Assembly (NCBI GenBank): GCA_026996895.1
Contig: JALWJX010000004.1
Location: 6,693-54,641 of the forward strand
DNA length: 47,949 bases
Direction: 5' to 3'
From: Candidatus Kapaibacterium sp.
GTDB taxonomy: Bacteria; Bacteroidota; Ignavibacteria; Kapaibacteriales; WFXC01
Shown: positions 24,418-33,146 of the stretch, piece after piece
How positions within the stretch are numbered: position 1 is the first letter of the stretch
Layout of the letters: each line of letters starts with the position of its first letter
Position numbers and translations under genes: made by a program
Notes under the pieces: model-generated
Database searches by the model: none
Told to the model about the DNA's origin: nothing
The model's input: only the letters and a program-made list of their open reading frames with translations

Positions 24418-27207
24418 ATGAAGTGGCACTTCGTTCTTTCCGTCTTGCTGGTAGTCATTGTCCTCTGGACTGCTATTTTGCAGGCACAACAGCTTATCTG
24501 GCTGGAAATGCCACCAGGGGGACAGCTTAGCAACGCAACAGATGTTTCTGCTGATGGACGTTACGTGGTAGGATGGGTGGTGTTTGGTCCCTTAGTAGAG
24601 CATGCTGTCCGGTGGGATGTTTCAACAGGGCAGGTGCAGGATCTCGGCACGCTGGGAGGTAACCGGAGCTATGCCACCGGTATTTCTGCTGATGGACGTT
24701 TTGTCGTCGGATATTCCACAAAAACTGATGATTTCTATGCCGATTATTCCGCTTTCTTATGGGATGCGCAGACCGGAAAGATGCAGGAACTTCCGTCACT
24801 ACCTAATGCTGTTGCCGGCGGAACAAGTGAAGCCAGTGATATTTCTGCTGATGGACGTTTCGTGGTTGGCAAGGCAGATGATAGTCTCGGTAATACTAAA
24901 GCTGTTTTATGGGACACACAAACTGGGGAAGTACGGGAGCTTGGTAGTTTGAGCAAAAGTAGTTTTGTGGATTGGAATGTTGCTGACGCCATTTCTCCAG
25001 ATGGAAATTTTGTGGTCGGAAGAGCAACCGGTCCAGATGGTAATCCACATGCTGTGTTGTGGAATGTAAGAACGGGAAAAGTGTTAGATCTTGAATTTCT
25101 CGGTGAATATGGAAGTCGACCCTTCGATGTATCTTCTGGTGGACGTTTCGTTGTCGGCCAATCTGGTGGGGAGTTCAAGCAGGCTGTTTTATGGGACATA
25201 GCGTCGAAGCTTATGCTTGGACTTGGTCCCTCAGGTGAATCGTGGTCTGGTGAAGCACGGGGCATTTCCGCCGATGGACGTTTTGTGGTAGGTACAGTAG
25301 ATCTTGACACGGTGCAATATGCTGGTCTATGGGATATCACCGAGTTTAAATTTCAAAGATTGGACTCTGTGTTCGCTGAGGTATTTACCGGGTATGTGAG
25401 CCTGGGACAGGCTAACGCTATTACACCTGATGGCCGTTACATCGTAGGCAATGGAGGCAGCAGCACGGCTGGACCAGGAAGAGCTTTCTGGCTCAATACC
25501 TGTCCCGGTGGCGATACCGACCAAGACTACATCTGCGATGACTGGGAACGAAATGGGATCGACATCAACAACGACGGCACTGTTGACCTTGACCTACCGG
25601 CGTTAGGTGCCAAGGTAGGACAACGCGACATCTTCGTGGAATATGATGCAATGCAGGGGATGGCTCCGTCCACAGCAGCGATTGATTCGGTCGTCGCTGC
25701 CTTTCGGCGCGCTCCTGACAAACCACCATTTGTGCTCCACGTGCAAAATGGTGGGGATCTATCCATCGATCCAGATCCACTGTTGACCATCTGGAAGGAA
25801 TTTGATTCATTGAAGGCTATATATTTCGGCACTCCAGCAGAGCGGGCCAGCGATAACTGGGAGAACATTCGCAAAGCCAAGCGGATGGTTTTCCGTTACT
25901 GCCTTTTTGCTGTTCAGTATGATACGGAGGGATCTTCGGGTTATGCGGAACTTCCCGGCGATGACTTTATTGTCTCCCTGGGACATTCCTCCTGGCAAGA
26001 TTTTCGGAAACAACTGCTTAAAAAGCCCAATCCGCCGCTGACGTGGGATAACGTCGTGGCAGGAACCTTTATGCACGAGCTGGGACATACCCTCGGACTT
26101 CGCCACGGCGGCAGCGATCACACAAACTATAAACCGAACTTCCATAGTGTTATGAACTACCTCTGGCAGATTCCGGTCAAAAGCTATGCTGGAAGCTGGG
26201 TCCTGGATTATTCCCGCCAGGCGTTCAACACCTTAAACGAAGATTCCCTTTCTGAACCAGCAGGAATCGGGGGACATGCAGGGCATATGGTTCCTATCTA
26301 CAATGTTTTCGTTCGTGAGCACGGTCCCGTTGATTGGAATCAAGACGGAGATACCCGCGATGTCAACGTGAAGCGGGATATTAACGCGGACTGGGAAAGA
26401 AGCGTGTTGAGCGGTTACGACGACTGGGCAAACATCAATCTGCGCCACGGGATCGAGTGGCTGGATCAGATGCATATGGAAGCGATTCAGCGAGAATTGA
26501 CACCACCGGTTCTGCTCCAAGCAGGAAGTGGACAGGACCGGATTATGGAAGGCGGCCTTCGCCAAGAGTTGCCCTATGAGATATACCAACGGTTAAACTC
26601 GCTCAATCATCCGCCATCGGTAGTGGAGGTTACCAATCCCATAGATAAGGCAGTAGTTTCTCCAACACCGACGTTTGTGCTGATGGCAACTGATGCAGAA
26701 GAGGATTCACTACGTTACATCTTAGAGATACGGAGCGCTATGGACACTATCCTGTGGCAGACAAATTTTGTCAAGCCCGGCATTGTTGTACATGTTACAT
26801 TGCCTGATTCGCTGGCATTAGCCGGTGGGACGTGGGAATTCCGTGTCCGGGCAATGGACTGGAAAACGGCGCTGGGATACTGGAGCCAGTGGCGGACAAT
26901 CACAGTAGGAGCAACCAGCGTATCGGAAGATCCGCTCTTTCCACACCGCCCCACCCTTGGGCAGAATCGACCGGATCCGTTCCATTCAACAACGACTATT
27001 CCTTTCTTCCTGCCGCAGCGAACCGCTGTGACGCTGAAGGTTTTTGATCTATTCGGCAGAGAGGTAGCGGTGGTGATCGATGCAGTGTTTGAAGCAGGGA
27101 GGCATTCGGTGGTCTTCGATGCCAGCAAGTTACCGGACGGAGTATACATCTACCAGCTCAGGGCTGGTGAGGTTGTTGAGGTGAAAAGAATGGTGCTGGC
27201 GCGGTAA
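24418..27207 (+). CDS. T9SS-secreted HAF-repeat metzincin-type zinc protease
   Basis: A 929-aa protein with a signal peptide (MKWHFVLSVLLVVIVLW to ILQAQ). Residues about 30-360 hold HAF repeats (VSADGRYVVGW, ISADGRFVVGY, ISPDGNFVVGR, ITPDGRYIVGN). D366 onward (DTDQDYICDDW, then DINNDGTVDLDL) looks like a calcium-binding dockerin/thrombospondin-3-like link. The metzincin motif is H553-E-L-G-H557-T-L-G-L-R-H563-G-G, with Met-turn candidate M579 (SVMNYLW), a complete set. An Ig/FN3-like domain with PTPTF near 749 matches the one in the 6381 protein. The C-terminus is a T9SS type-A sorting domain (VFDLFGREVAVVID, LPDGVYIYQLRAG). It is predicted to be a surface or secreted endopeptidase under promoter copy C, downstream of helical paralog 2. 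Confidence 0.88.
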   Translation: MKWHFVLSVLLVVIVLWTAILQAQQLIWLEMPPGGQLSNATDVSADGRYVVGWVVFGPLVEHAVRWDVSTGQVQDLGTLGGNRSYATGISADGRFVVGYSTKTDDFYADYSAFLWDAQTGKMQELPSLPNAVAGGTSEASDISADGRFVVGKADDSLGNTKAVLWDTQTGEVRELGSLSKSSFVDWNVADAISPDGNFVVGRATGPDGNPHAVLWNVRTGKVLDLEFLGEYGSRPFDVSSGGRFVVGQSGGEFKQAVLWDIASKLMLGLGPSGESWSGEARGISADGRFVVGTVDLDTVQYAGLWDITEFKFQRLDSVFAEVFTGYVSLGQANAITPDGRYIVGNGGSSTAGPGRAFWLNTCPGGDTDQDYICDDWERNGIDINNDGTVDLDLPALGAKVGQRDIFVEYDAMQGMAPSTAAIDSVVAAFRRAPDKPPFVLHVQNGGDLSIDPDPLLTIWKEFDSLKAIYFGTPAERASDNWENIRKAKRMVFRYCLFAVQYDTEGSSGYAELPGDDFIVSLGHSSWQDFRKQLLKKPNPPLTWDNVVAGTFMHELGHTLGLRHGGSDHTNYKPNFHSVMNYLWQIPVKSYAGSWVLDYSRQAFNTLNEDSLSEPAGIGGHAGHMVPIYNVFVREHGPVDWNQDGDTRDVNVKRDINADWERSVLSGYDDWANINLRHGIEWLDQMHMEAIQRELTPPVLLQAGSGQDRIMEGGLRQELPYEIYQRLNSLNHPPSVVEVTNPIDKAVVSPTPTFVLMATDAEEDSLRYILEIRSAMDTILWQTNFVKPGIVVHVTLPDSLALAGGTWEFRVRAMDWKTALGYWSQWRTITVGATSVSEDPLFPHRPTLGQNRPDPFHSTTTIPFFLPQRTAVTLKVFDLFGREVAVVIDAVFEAGRHSVVFDASKLPDGVYIYQLRAGEVVEVKRMVLAR

Positions 27208-27654
27208 TCCAACTCGCGGTTTGCCTCCTCGAACCATTGGATGTGGCTGCGTGCAATAGTAGGGGCGAAGCGATGCTTCGCCCAATGGGCGACCCGGCGG
27301 GTCGCCCCTACAGGTGCAGCGTCGTTACAAGTAGCAGGGCAAGCATCTAGCGTGTTATGGACAACCCGGAGTCCAGTCACAGGATACACTGGCTTTCGGC
27401 GACAACTACTGGGAGCACCAACTTTAGTCGACCGAAAATTCCCTTTCCCTCTGGGAGAGGGTTAGGGCGAGGACGATGCACGCCTAAGAGTGTGCGCTCC
27501 CAGTCGATGTGGACTAAGACGCGCGTATCTGTTTAGCGCTACGCCGAAGAATCTCTTGCACCAACGGAAACCCGCCGGCGGCGCATACCACTCAAAATCC
27601 CCTGCTCTGCGAGGCGTTGCATGCTTGTAGCGCCGCTTGAGGATAAGAACGCGC
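27208..27654. repeat. Intergenic repeat cluster after the metzincin gene
   Basis: No gene. Modules include GTAGGGGCGAAGCGATGCTTCGCCC next to GGGCGACCCGGCGGGTCGCCCCTAC (27262-27312), GGACAACCCGGAGTCCAGTC (near 27359), an inverted CCCTTTCCCTCTGGGAGAGGGTTAGGG module (near 27441) and ACCAACGGAAACCCGCCGGCG (near 27562). Short frames here are repeat-derived. Confidence 0.8.
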
Positions 27655-27655
27655 G

Positions 27656-27725
27656 CCATAGCATCCCCCGTCTGTGACGCGTCGCACGCTCGCAGCGTGC
27701 GCTGGATGCTATGGGCTCGTTTTTT
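27656..27725 (+). terminator. Nested hairpin with T-run between convergent genes
   Basis: An outer 11-bp perfect stem pairs CCATAGCATCC (27656-27666) with GGATGCTATGG (27704-27714). It encloses an inner perfect stem, GCACGCT (27684-27690) with AGCGTGC (27694-27700). Six T residues follow at 27720-27725. This fits a plus-strand intrinsic terminator for the metzincin transcript, and the T-run overlaps the last codons of the minus-strand ASH gene. It may instead be a repeat element that acts as one. Confidence 0.55.
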
Positions 27726-30700
27726 AGCGTATGATGGAAAAGAGTTTTGTTAACTGATCATCGACGCCCTGAACGTGCAATACGTATAAACCACTGCTCC
27801 ATCGCTCTGCCGGCACCTGCAACCGAAGCCGGGTCGCCGGGTTGGTTTCCTTCGCCTGAAAGAGCACTTTGCCTGCAAGATCCGTTAACCGGATTTGCAC
27901 TGGCTGCGGATGGGTGAGTGCCAGGTCGATGGATAGCACCCGGTTCTCGTCGTAGAGCGTTGCGGTAATCCCTCGATTCTGATGCGACTGTTCGGTAATT
28001 CCCGTAACGATGATGTTGATCGGAATGGTCAGATTGACCGACCGTGGATCGTTGTCTTCGATTTCTACAAAGGCGGTGGGAAATTGTTCAGACTTCGGAG
28101 TGTACCGAATGCACAACGGCGCTTTCTGATTCGGCATCAGCACTTCTGGATACTCGAGGATTTCAAACTCACCCAGTTGATCGCCGTAAATTGCAATGCT
28201 GAGGATACGCAGGGAGATGTCGCCCATATTCTGCAAATCGACACACCCTTCGCTGCCCTGCAACCCTCCAGGGGTGATGTGTCGGGTCACTTTGATCAAC
28301 GGGCTAATCGACCGCAGGAGGCGATATCCCACATAGCCTGCCAGCGCAATGTGCAGCTCTGCCGCATCGGTCGCATTGCTTTCTACCACTAAGGTCGCTG
28401 GCTGCGGTCCCAGTTCCTTTCCCGTAAACTGCACCTCAAGATTATAGCTTTCCGACGGTGGAATGGTGACCGGATCGGAGAAGTTGACTGCATAACTCCG
28501 ATTTGCATCATCCTGAATCGTTGCGTTGAGAATCTGCACCGGCACAGTGCCGGTATTCAGGATGGCAACGGTGCGCGTGATCGTTTCTTGGATCACCACG
28601 CTATCGGTGAGGAAGAGGGTATCAACAGCGGCAGCGATTGTGCGAACGCCGGCAAAGCCACCCAGCGGGATCTCCAGCACTGCGCCATTTTCTGCATTAC
28701 TCCGAATTTGCACTGCAGCAGACTTGTGTCCCGGCGTCTGCGGCATAAAGCTCACCGCAATCGTTCGCTGATCGCCGGGTTCCAGCAGCCAGGGCAAATC
28801 TCCCTGTGGTTCCGGATCTTTCCGCCACGTTCGGTAGGCAAGCTGATAGTCATCAGCATTGGTACCAGTGAGCAGAATGTCGGTGATTTCTAAGATCTCA
28901 CTTCCCGTATTCACAAGTTGAATACTCGCTGCCTTATACGTAGCTGGATCCCCGACCACAACGGTATCCTGAGCGAAAAGAACTGTATCGGATTCTCCCA
29001 GTTGCACATCAAGCACTGGCACTCCCATTCCTTCTCCGAAGATAAAAGCGGAACGCCGTCCACGAGTGCTTTCTGCATTGGTTGAATCATTGCAGTACAG
29101 TTCCAATCGGGAATAGCGCGCACCAATCGCCTGCGGTGTAAACCGAATGTAGATGTATCCAGTATCGCCCACAGCGATCACATAATTGCCATTGTCGATT
29201 GGCTGCTGGGGAAACGCCGAGACAATTTCAAAATCAGGATCACCGGGCAACAGCCGCACCCTCGACTGATCGATGAGCAACCGGGCATCGCCAGTGTTCA
29301 CGATCGGCACCGCCACTTCTGCTGAGTGCCCAATCTTCGTCGGCGGGAATTCCACCCTCTTCAACCGTTCCAGCCGGGAATTGCGTGCCCGCAACCCGTA
29401 TAGATCATAAGACTGCAATCCAGCAGTGAGTTGATCGGCTTCGTTCAACGCCTCGATTGCATTATAGTTGTGGTCGGCAGTTGCATCGGTCTGGAAGAAC
29501 ATCCGGGCAAAATACACGCCCCGGCGATGGGGAGCAAAGAGCACCCGCATTTGCAGCGATTCCCCTGGCTTCACTACTACACCGGCTGCCGGATCTACCG
29601 TTTCCCACGCCGTGCCATTCCACGCCTGCAACCGGAAGTGTCGATCCAGCGACACTGGTTCTCCCTGTCCAAAGCCGTGGGTCCAGAGTACGCGGAACCG
29701 CCCGCCGACGGGATTATCCACATCCAGCGCAACGAAGTGGAAATTCCACAGCCGCACATTTCCACCGATCCCGGTATTGGAAATGGTAAAGGGAAAATCT
29801 GCCGGCTGCTCACCAACCACTGCCTCCCGCTGCTGTCCCAGCACGGAACCGGATGGAGCGTGCTCATCGTTATCGCCGATGGCAAACTTCAACCGTGTGG
29901 GCGTCCCTTCACCGCGCACCGTGACCAGGTACTCATCGGAAAACACCGTTTGCTGTACATTTGAATACTGAAATCGCACCGTTGCCTGCTGTTGTCCAAT
30001 GCTGCTGGGGTGAAACCGGATGGGGAGCTTCACCGTATCGCCCGGTGCTACAGTACCGACGATTTCTGGTGGAACGCCGGTCGCTCCCAGCAACTGGAAC
30101 TCTCCCCCTTGCAGGTCATAGAAGCGATAGCGCAACGTCTGCGAAGATTCGTTCCAGAACAGGGCAAACTCCCGATCCGTCGTTGCATTCACCGCAACCT
30201 GTCCAAAATCCAGCTCCAGCGGATCGATGACAGCGTCCAATCCCAGAACGCGCCCCTGAAGTCCAACAGAGACCGGGTCCAGAAATTCAGGGCAACTGGC
30301 ACCATCAATGGACGAAAGGCGGAAAATCAACTGAGCGTTCCGTGGACCGAACGCATTGCCGGAAAACGTTACCTGAAACTGCTGCGAACTGCCCGGTTGC
30401 AAGGCTGTCACCTGCGCAGGGGTCACCGAATACGAACCGGCGCCCGGACCGGAAATTTCGGTAGTGATCTTCAGCGGTGCATTGGAAGAATTTTGATTGG
30501 TAATGGTGTACGTCTTCGTCAGGGTCGTTCCCACGCTGATCCGATCGTTTGTATTTGTCGCTGCATTGAACAATGTCGTCGGCGGCGCTGATACGTTCAG
30601 AATCGGGGCGATGCAGAAGCGGATGTTTTCTGTCGGGAACGTTCCGATCGTTCCGTATGGATTTGACACCGAACTGGAGTATGTCCACGATCCATTCTCA

Positions 30701-31458
30701 AATTTACACGCAATGTAATTTCCCGGATCGCCGTGGCTGTCTTTTTCAGGAATGTTGTAATTGGACAATGCCGCCGTTCCTTCGTTTACACCGGTGTAAA
30801 AGGTCATATTCGATGGCATCGTACCGCTGACACCACCAAAGACAAAGTCGATCGACTTATCGGACTCATTCAAAATGATCTGGAAGGTCACCCGCGTGCT
30901 GGTACCATAAATCTTCACATTTCGCCATTCAAAGACAATTCGCCGATTCGGGGCACTCCCCTGAACCGCATAGTACCATTTCGACGTTGTATCGTTCGAG
31001 AGATCCAGATCGCCTCCGAAGCCAAAGATTGCATTCCAGGTCTGGGAATTCCCCCAGTATCCATCATTAGCTGGGGACGGAAAAGAGTTCACGGTGACCA
31101 CACCTCCCCCACTGGAACGCGTCCGAATGGGTTGAAACATTCCATTCGTACTTACAGCGTGTGCCAAAACATTCTGGTTTTCCTCATTCAAATTGAACGG
31201 GAATGCGAAATTGATGACCTGAGAGTTACCGAAATTTCCCAGCAGAATAATGCCGTCGTCATAGTTGCCATACAGCGGACTGCTCGGATAGGTCGAGGTA
31301 TACTGCTTGAGATCCACCAGGGTTGAAGAATTCGATTGCGACACGGGAACGTAACTATACGGTGACGCGATCACGTTGTAGATTTCGGAAATCGTGCGGC
31401 TCGACAGTGAAGCGGTTGTCAGGAACAAAACGATCAGCGACAGAGTGAATCGTTGCAT
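27724..31458 (-). CDS. Giant T9SS-secreted ASH/choice-of-anchor-D protein (1244 aa)
   Basis: Read from an ATG at 31458 after AAAGGAGTTTCGCTG. It has a signal peptide (MQRFTLSLIVLFLTTASLSS) and an N-terminal beta-sandwich of about 280 residues (NYDDGIILLGNFG, WNAIFGFGGDLDLS, RRIVFEWRNVKIYG). Repeated ~100-residue Ig-like ASH (ASPM-SPD2-Hydin) units follow, recognisable by D/EFGxVxV-type starts and F.P...G statements (LDFGQVAVNATTDREF, IRFHPSSIGQQQATV, IRFTPQAIGARYSRLEL, VSFMPQTPGHKSAAVQI). The C-terminus is a T9SS type-A sorting domain (LTDLAGKVLFQAKE, WSSGLYVLHVQG). ASH domains are structural and protein-binding, and no catalytic site is seen. It is probably a cell-surface or matrix protein and stands alone between two repeat-bearing gaps. 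Confidence 0.88.
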   Translation of the reverse strand: MQRFTLSLIVLFLTTASLSSRTISEIYNVIASPYSYVPVSQSNSSTLVDLKQYTSTYPSSPLYGNYDDGIILLGNFGNSQVINFAFPFNLNEENQNVLAHAVSTNGMFQPIRTRSSGGGVVTVNSFPSPANDGYWGNSQTWNAIFGFGGDLDLSNDTTSKWYYAVQGSAPNRRIVFEWRNVKIYGTSTRVTFQIILNESDKSIDFVFGGVSGTMPSNMTFYTGVNEGTAALSNYNIPEKDSHGDPGNYIACKFENGSWTYSSSVSNPYGTIGTFPTENIRFCIAPILNVSAPPTTLFNAATNTNDRISVGTTLTKTYTITNQNSSNAPLKITTEISGPGAGSYSVTPAQVTALQPGSSQQFQVTFSGNAFGPRNAQLIFRLSSIDGASCPEFLDPVSVGLQGRVLGLDAVIDPLELDFGQVAVNATTDREFALFWNESSQTLRYRFYDLQGGEFQLLGATGVPPEIVGTVAPGDTVKLPIRFHPSSIGQQQATVRFQYSNVQQTVFSDEYLVTVRGEGTPTRLKFAIGDNDEHAPSGSVLGQQREAVVGEQPADFPFTISNTGIGGNVRLWNFHFVALDVDNPVGGRFRVLWTHGFGQGEPVSLDRHFRLQAWNGTAWETVDPAAGVVVKPGESLQMRVLFAPHRRGVYFARMFFQTDATADHNYNAIEALNEADQLTAGLQSYDLYGLRARNSRLERLKRVEFPPTKIGHSAEVAVPIVNTGDARLLIDQSRVRLLPGDPDFEIVSAFPQQPIDNGNYVIAVGDTGYIYIRFTPQAIGARYSRLELYCNDSTNAESTRGRRSAFIFGEGMGVPVLDVQLGESDTVLFAQDTVVVGDPATYKAASIQLVNTGSEILEITDILLTGTNADDYQLAYRTWRKDPEPQGDLPWLLEPGDQRTIAVSFMPQTPGHKSAAVQIRSNAENGAVLEIPLGGFAGVRTIAAAVDTLFLTDSVVIQETITRTVAILNTGTVPVQILNATIQDDANRSYAVNFSDPVTIPPSESYNLEVQFTGKELGPQPATLVVESNATDAAELHIALAGYVGYRLLRSISPLIKVTRHITPGGLQGSEGCVDLQNMGDISLRILSIAIYGDQLGEFEILEYPEVLMPNQKAPLCIRYTPKSEQFPTAFVEIEDNDPRSVNLTIPINIIVTGITEQSHQNRGITATLYDENRVLSIDLALTHPQPVQIRLTDLAGKVLFQAKETNPATRLRLQVPAERWSSGLYVLHVQGVDDQLTKLFSIIR

Positions 31459-31742
31459 CAGCGAAACTCCTTTGATTTATCCCACAACGGTTTGAATGTC
31501 CGTTCGCTGCGTCAAACGTCCGGAACGTTACCGATTCACTCCCTCCGTTCTCATCCGTCTCCACCACTCTCTGCTTCGCTCTTCCTCCATCCCCACTATT
31601 TTCCACATTTCCAATATAGCAAATTTCTGCCATACAACCAAGAGGCGGCATTAGCAACGCACAACTGGGAGCGCCGGCTTCAGCCGGCAAAGAATGGACA
31701 CTGAAGTGTACGCGCCCGGTCGTGATGAGAGGCAAAATTTCC
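31459..31742. repeat. Gap with inverted copies of the repeat modules
   Basis: CTGGGAGCGCCGGCTTCAGCCGGC (near 31667) and CACTGAAGTGTACGCGCCCGG (near 31699) are inverted copies of the common modules. TTTG-N21-TAGTGGGG on the minus strand (31594-31626) is a weak promoter candidate for the ASH gene. No gene. Confidence 0.6.
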
Positions 31743-32543
31743 TCACACCTGCGACAGGTACTGCGCGCCTTCTTCGTACCGTTCGATAAATTCCTGCACG
31801 ACCGGATCAGCGGATTGCAGAAGCTCCAGCGGTGTGCCAGCGAACTGCACTTTACCATCGTGGAGGAGCACAACGGTATCGCCGACGTTGGTTACCGAGA
31901 AGAGGTCGTGGGTGATCACAACAGAAGTGACGGAAAGCTGCTGTGCCAGGTGCCGGATGAGCCGGTCGATCTGCTCCGAGGTAACCGGATCCAGTCCGGT
32001 GGTTGGTTCATCGTAGAAAACATACCGGGGATTGCCGACCAGTGCGCGGGCAATACCAACACGTTTGCGCATCCCTCCTGATAATTCTGCCGGTTTTTTG
32101 TCCTTCAATGCTGCATATTCCCGAAGAAAAACCTCCTCCCCCACCGCTTTTCGATCCGGGAGCAAACCGACTGCTTCCAGCACGCGCTGTGCTTCGCGCT
32201 CCAGATACTCCGGATCCCGCATTCCGTGTTGATACGGTGCTAAAACAACATTTTCCAGCACCGTCAAAGAATCAAACAAGGCTGCTCCCTGGAATACGAA
32301 GCCGATATCTTTGCGCAACTGATACCGTTCTGCTGCGCTGAGCTGCGCCAGAGACTTTCCATCAATCCAGACCTCGCCCCGATCTGGCGGCAGTAAACCG
32401 ACAATGATCTTCATCAAAACACTTTTGCCGCAGCCAGATCGCCCAATGATGCACGTGGTGTGACGATCTGGAATTTCTAAGGAAATTCCCTGCAAAACCG
32501 CTTTGTTCCCAAACGATTTAAAAATGTTCTTAGCAACGATCAT
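31743..32543 (-). CDS. mlaF: MlaF-like ABC transporter ATPase
   Basis: A 266-aa ATPase of the MlaF/Ttg2A/MKL group, which energises phospholipid (or Mce-type) transport across the envelope. Walker A is GRSGCGKS at residues 34-41. The Q-loop is FVFQGAALFDSLTV, the signature LSGGMRKRVGIARAL, Walker B with the D-loop YVFYDEPTTGLDP, and the switch histidine sits in VVITHDL. The GAALFDS phrase and the LSGGMRKRVGIARAL signature are typical of MlaF. The usual MlaE permease and MlaD/MCE genes are not beside it. Instead it ends a tight minus-strand run after purK and a DUF4269 gene (6-bp gap). Partner genes are presumably elsewhere, so the substrate is inferred from family only. Confidence 0.85.
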   Translation of the reverse strand: MIVAKNIFKSFGNKAVLQGISLEIPDRHTTCIIGRSGCGKSVLMKIIVGLLPPDRGEVWIDGKSLAQLSAAERYQLRKDIGFVFQGAALFDSLTVLENVVLAPYQHGMRDPEYLEREAQRVLEAVGLLPDRKAVGEEVFLREYAALKDKKPAELSGGMRKRVGIARALVGNPRYVFYDEPTTGLDPVTSEQIDRLIRHLAQQLSVTSVVITHDLFSVTNVGDTVVLLHDGKVQFAGTPLELLQSADPVVQEFIERYEEGAQYLSQV

Positions 32544-32549
32544 CAGCCG

Positions 32550-33146
32550 TCATTCAGCTCTTTGCCGGGCTGCAACGATTTCCAGAATCCGTTCCACTGG
32601 CTGGAAAGAAAGGTCGTAGAGGAAGGAAAAAGGCTCGGCTTCAATACCCAGAGCGCGCACGAATGCAGCTTCCGTATTGAGTCCCTGCTGCTTGAGTTTT
32701 CGGACTTCTGGCCGCAGTGCCGGAAATTGTTCCAGCAAAAATTGTTCGATCAACAAATGGCGGACTGCTCTTTGCTCCAGCGGCGGGATTGGCTGGGCAA
32801 AAACCTCCACCGGCAGCATTCCCCAGTACCACCGGGCAATGAGGGTTGGAATGCCTTCCCGTTCCTGATGCAGCATCCGAAACTGCGGATAGCCTGAGAA
32901 ATGGCGCAGGAGCACCTGCTCCAGCTCACCACTGAGTGGCAGGTAGCAGCTAACGTCCACATCGCTACCGGCAATGTGGATGCCCAGCGGATATGTTCCC
33001 GTCACTATGGGCTCAAATGGCGCCAGCACGGAAAGCAACTGCATCCGCTCCAGCGCTTCGTACACCTGACGTTGTATCCAGTCTCCCTCCAGAAGCCGCT
33101 GCGGCTGCAACGCCTCTATTACCCACTGTAGGGGATCTTTCACCAT
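32550..33146 (-). CDS. DUF4269 nucleotidyltransferase-like protein
   Basis: A 198-aa protein resembling the DUF4269 family. GTYPLGIHIAGSDVDVSCYL matches the GS-x-D-x-D core of the nucleotidyltransferase fold, with PVEVFAQPIPPLEQRAVRHL and GLNTEAAFVRALGIEAEPF as further family-typical stretches. The biochemical role is unknown; the fold suggests nucleotide transfer, but no family member's reaction is known to me. Its start overlaps the 3' end of purK by 7 bp and its stop lies 6 bp before mlaF, so the three are probably cotranscribed. Functional linkage with purine synthesis is not established. Confidence 0.75.
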   Translation of the reverse strand: MVKDPLQWVIEALQPQRLLEGDWIQRQVYEALERMQLLSVLAPFEPIVTGTYPLGIHIAGSDVDVSCYLPLSGELEQVLLRHFSGYPQFRMLHQEREGIPTLIARWYWGMLPVEVFAQPIPPLEQRAVRHLLIEQFLLEQFPALRPEVRKLKQQGLNTEAAFVRALGIEAEPFSFLYDLSFQPVERILEIVAARQRAE

